Position numbers and translations under genes: made by a program. Positions 6,308 through 6,375 of a stretch of DNA of 6,375 nucleotides are shown in pieces. This DNA comes from Phyllobacteriaceae bacterium UBA1059 (GTDB lineage: Bacteria; Pseudomonadota; Alphaproteobacteria; Rhizobiales; Rhizobiaceae). The stretch spans positions 217 to 6,591 of the forward strand of contig DCDI01000188.1 of assembly GCA_002316345.1 (NCBI GenBank), written 5' to 3'. Numbering within the stretch: the stretch's first letter is position 1; each line of letters starts with the position of its first letter. The notes beneath the pieces were generated by a model. That model saw nothing but the letters and a program-made list of their open reading frames with translations, did not search any database and had not been told where the DNA came from.

Positions 6308-6375
6308 CTATTGAGGATTGACCTCGCTCTCCAACATCTGGATCGGATCACCGTGCCTCTTCGTCTCCTTGTCGT
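6308..6375 (-). CDS. Possible C-terminal tail of a gene entering from the right edge
   Basis: On the minus strand one frame is open from the window edge for 21 codons to a TAG at 6308-6310. It starts DKETKRHGDP and ends LESEVNPQ. The codon choice is coding-like (GAG, AAG, GTC, ATC) and the charged, helix-prone composition fits a protein end. I do not recognise the family, and 21 codons is too short to exclude chance. If real, it converges with the GGDEF gene. Confidence 0.3.
   Translation of the reverse strand, partial: DKETKRHGDPIQMLESEVNPQ

Overview
The window reads as an alphaproteobacterial chromosome or large replicon, most likely Hyphomicrobiales (Mesorhizobium/Rhizobium-like). The reasons are the GC-rich coding sequence, the polyamine-type ABC operon with a divergent MarR regulator, and the general style of the proteins. 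This placement is inference; there is no rRNA or other phylogenetic marker.

Layout. From about 4454 leftwards to the left edge, a five-gene operon runs on the minus strand: a periplasmic solute-binding protein (3429-4454), an ABC ATPase (2319-3386), two inner-membrane permeases (1471-2322 and 686-1474) and a NodB-fold deacetylase that runs off the left edge (1-675). The ATPase/permease and permease/permease junctions are both 4-bp ATGA stop/start overlaps, and the deacetylase starts only 10 bp after the last permease, so these genes are almost certainly co-transcribed. On the plus strand, divergent from the binding protein, is a MarR-family repressor (best start TTG at 4634, end 5149). After a 252-bp non-coding gap comes a soluble PAS-GGDEF diguanylate cyclase (5402-6253). 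A 20-bp hairpin (6262-6281) lies downstream, and a possible minus-strand gene tail (6308-6375) enters from the right edge.

How the genes fit together. The transporter is a complete spermidine/putrescine-class (PotABCD-like) importer, although its true ligand cannot be read from sequence. The deacetylase has no signal peptide, so it should act in the cytoplasm, probably on a small imported N-acyl or cyclic-amide compound rather than on a wall polysaccharide. The divergent spacer carries two overlapping inverted repeats built on the word GAAAGA/TCTTTC. One of them covers the likely -35 box of the transporter promoter, which suggests that the MarR protein represses the operon and possibly itself. 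The diguanylate cyclase appears to be a separate transcription unit with no obvious functional link.

No mobile element, CRISPR array, tRNA or rRNA was seen. This is mostly an ordinary catabolic or uptake locus. The most interesting points are the transporter-deacetylase pairing and the putative operator.
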